NCBI GenBank assembly: GCA_038087015.1
Contig: JASBNA010000003.1
Span: 620,001 to 684,000 of the forward strand
DNA length: 64,000 nucleotides
Reading direction: 5' to 3'
Source of the DNA: Cerrena zonata
Taxonomy: Eukaryota; Basidiomycota; Agaricomycetes; Polyporales; Cerrenaceae
Both the position numbers and the translations under genes were made by a program. The notes under the pieces were generated by a model. It was not told the DNA's origin. It made no database searches and saw only the letters and a list, made by a program, of their open reading frames with translations. Position 1 is the first letter of the stretch, and every line of letters starts with the position of its first letter. Shown piece by piece: positions 63,872 through 64,000 of the stretch.

Positions 63872-64000
63872 TCGACACTACAGTAGTCTGACTTTTTGAC
63901 TGTTTCTGTCATGCTTGTTTTGACATACACCTCTAACTCCATTTTGCTTTCGCTATACATCACCCTCACTCTGTAATTATATATTTACCTGGACTAATGT

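Overview
The window is a stretch of nuclear chromosome from a filamentous basidiomycete, most likely an Agaricomycete. Nearly every gene is broken by many short GT-AG introns, often about 50-60 bases, and several genes have very small first exons. The proteins are fungal core proteins plus types typical of mushrooms: an F-box protein, an acidic low-complexity protein, RlpA-like secreted proteins, an alpha-arrestin-like protein and a SIP5-like RING protein. I cannot place it below that level from sequence alone. I traced 23 protein genes and one tRNA; exon boundaries were read by eye from splice sites, reading frame and recalled family conservation.

Layout, left to right: an MIT-domain protein (-, cut by the window edge) and an unknown protein (+); CCT1 chaperonin (+); APC3/CDC27 (+); an acidic protein (+); an SRR1-like protein (-); MCT-1/Tma20 (-) facing an F-box protein (+); exportin-1/CRM1 (-) facing an MDR oxidoreductase (+); tRNA-Glu(UUC) (-); kinetochore Spc24 (+); CAF-1 large subunit (-) facing an RFC subunit (+); Ssb-type Hsp70 (-) facing mitochondrial uS2m (+); anthranilate synthase I (-) facing SHQ1 (+); an alpha-arrestin-like protein (-) facing an SLC35F6-like transporter (+); a SERCA Ca2+-ATPase (-) facing a SIP5-like RING protein (+); two tandem RlpA-like secreted proteins (-,-); and a small CBP4-like complex III assembly factor (+). 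Nine pairs of genes are head to head, so most promoters are probably bidirectional. Two gaps of about 4.3 kb (38107-42436 and 47748-52036) hold nothing I can recognise.

The genes are mainly housekeeping: protein folding and translation (CCT1, Ssb, MCT-1, uS2m), cell cycle and chromosomes (CDC27, Spc24, RFC, CAF-1), nuclear export, snoRNP assembly, tryptophan synthesis, calcium transport and cell-wall-associated secretion. I see no biosynthetic cluster, intact transposon, CRISPR array or defence system.

The most striking anomaly is a set of eleven apparent single-base frameshifts, mostly in short homopolymer runs, in eight otherwise well conserved genes. In every case one added or removed base restores the family-like sequence; in eight of the eleven it is also what makes the splice phases agree. 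This most likely reflects consensus errors in the assembly, but real lesions cannot be excluded without reads.
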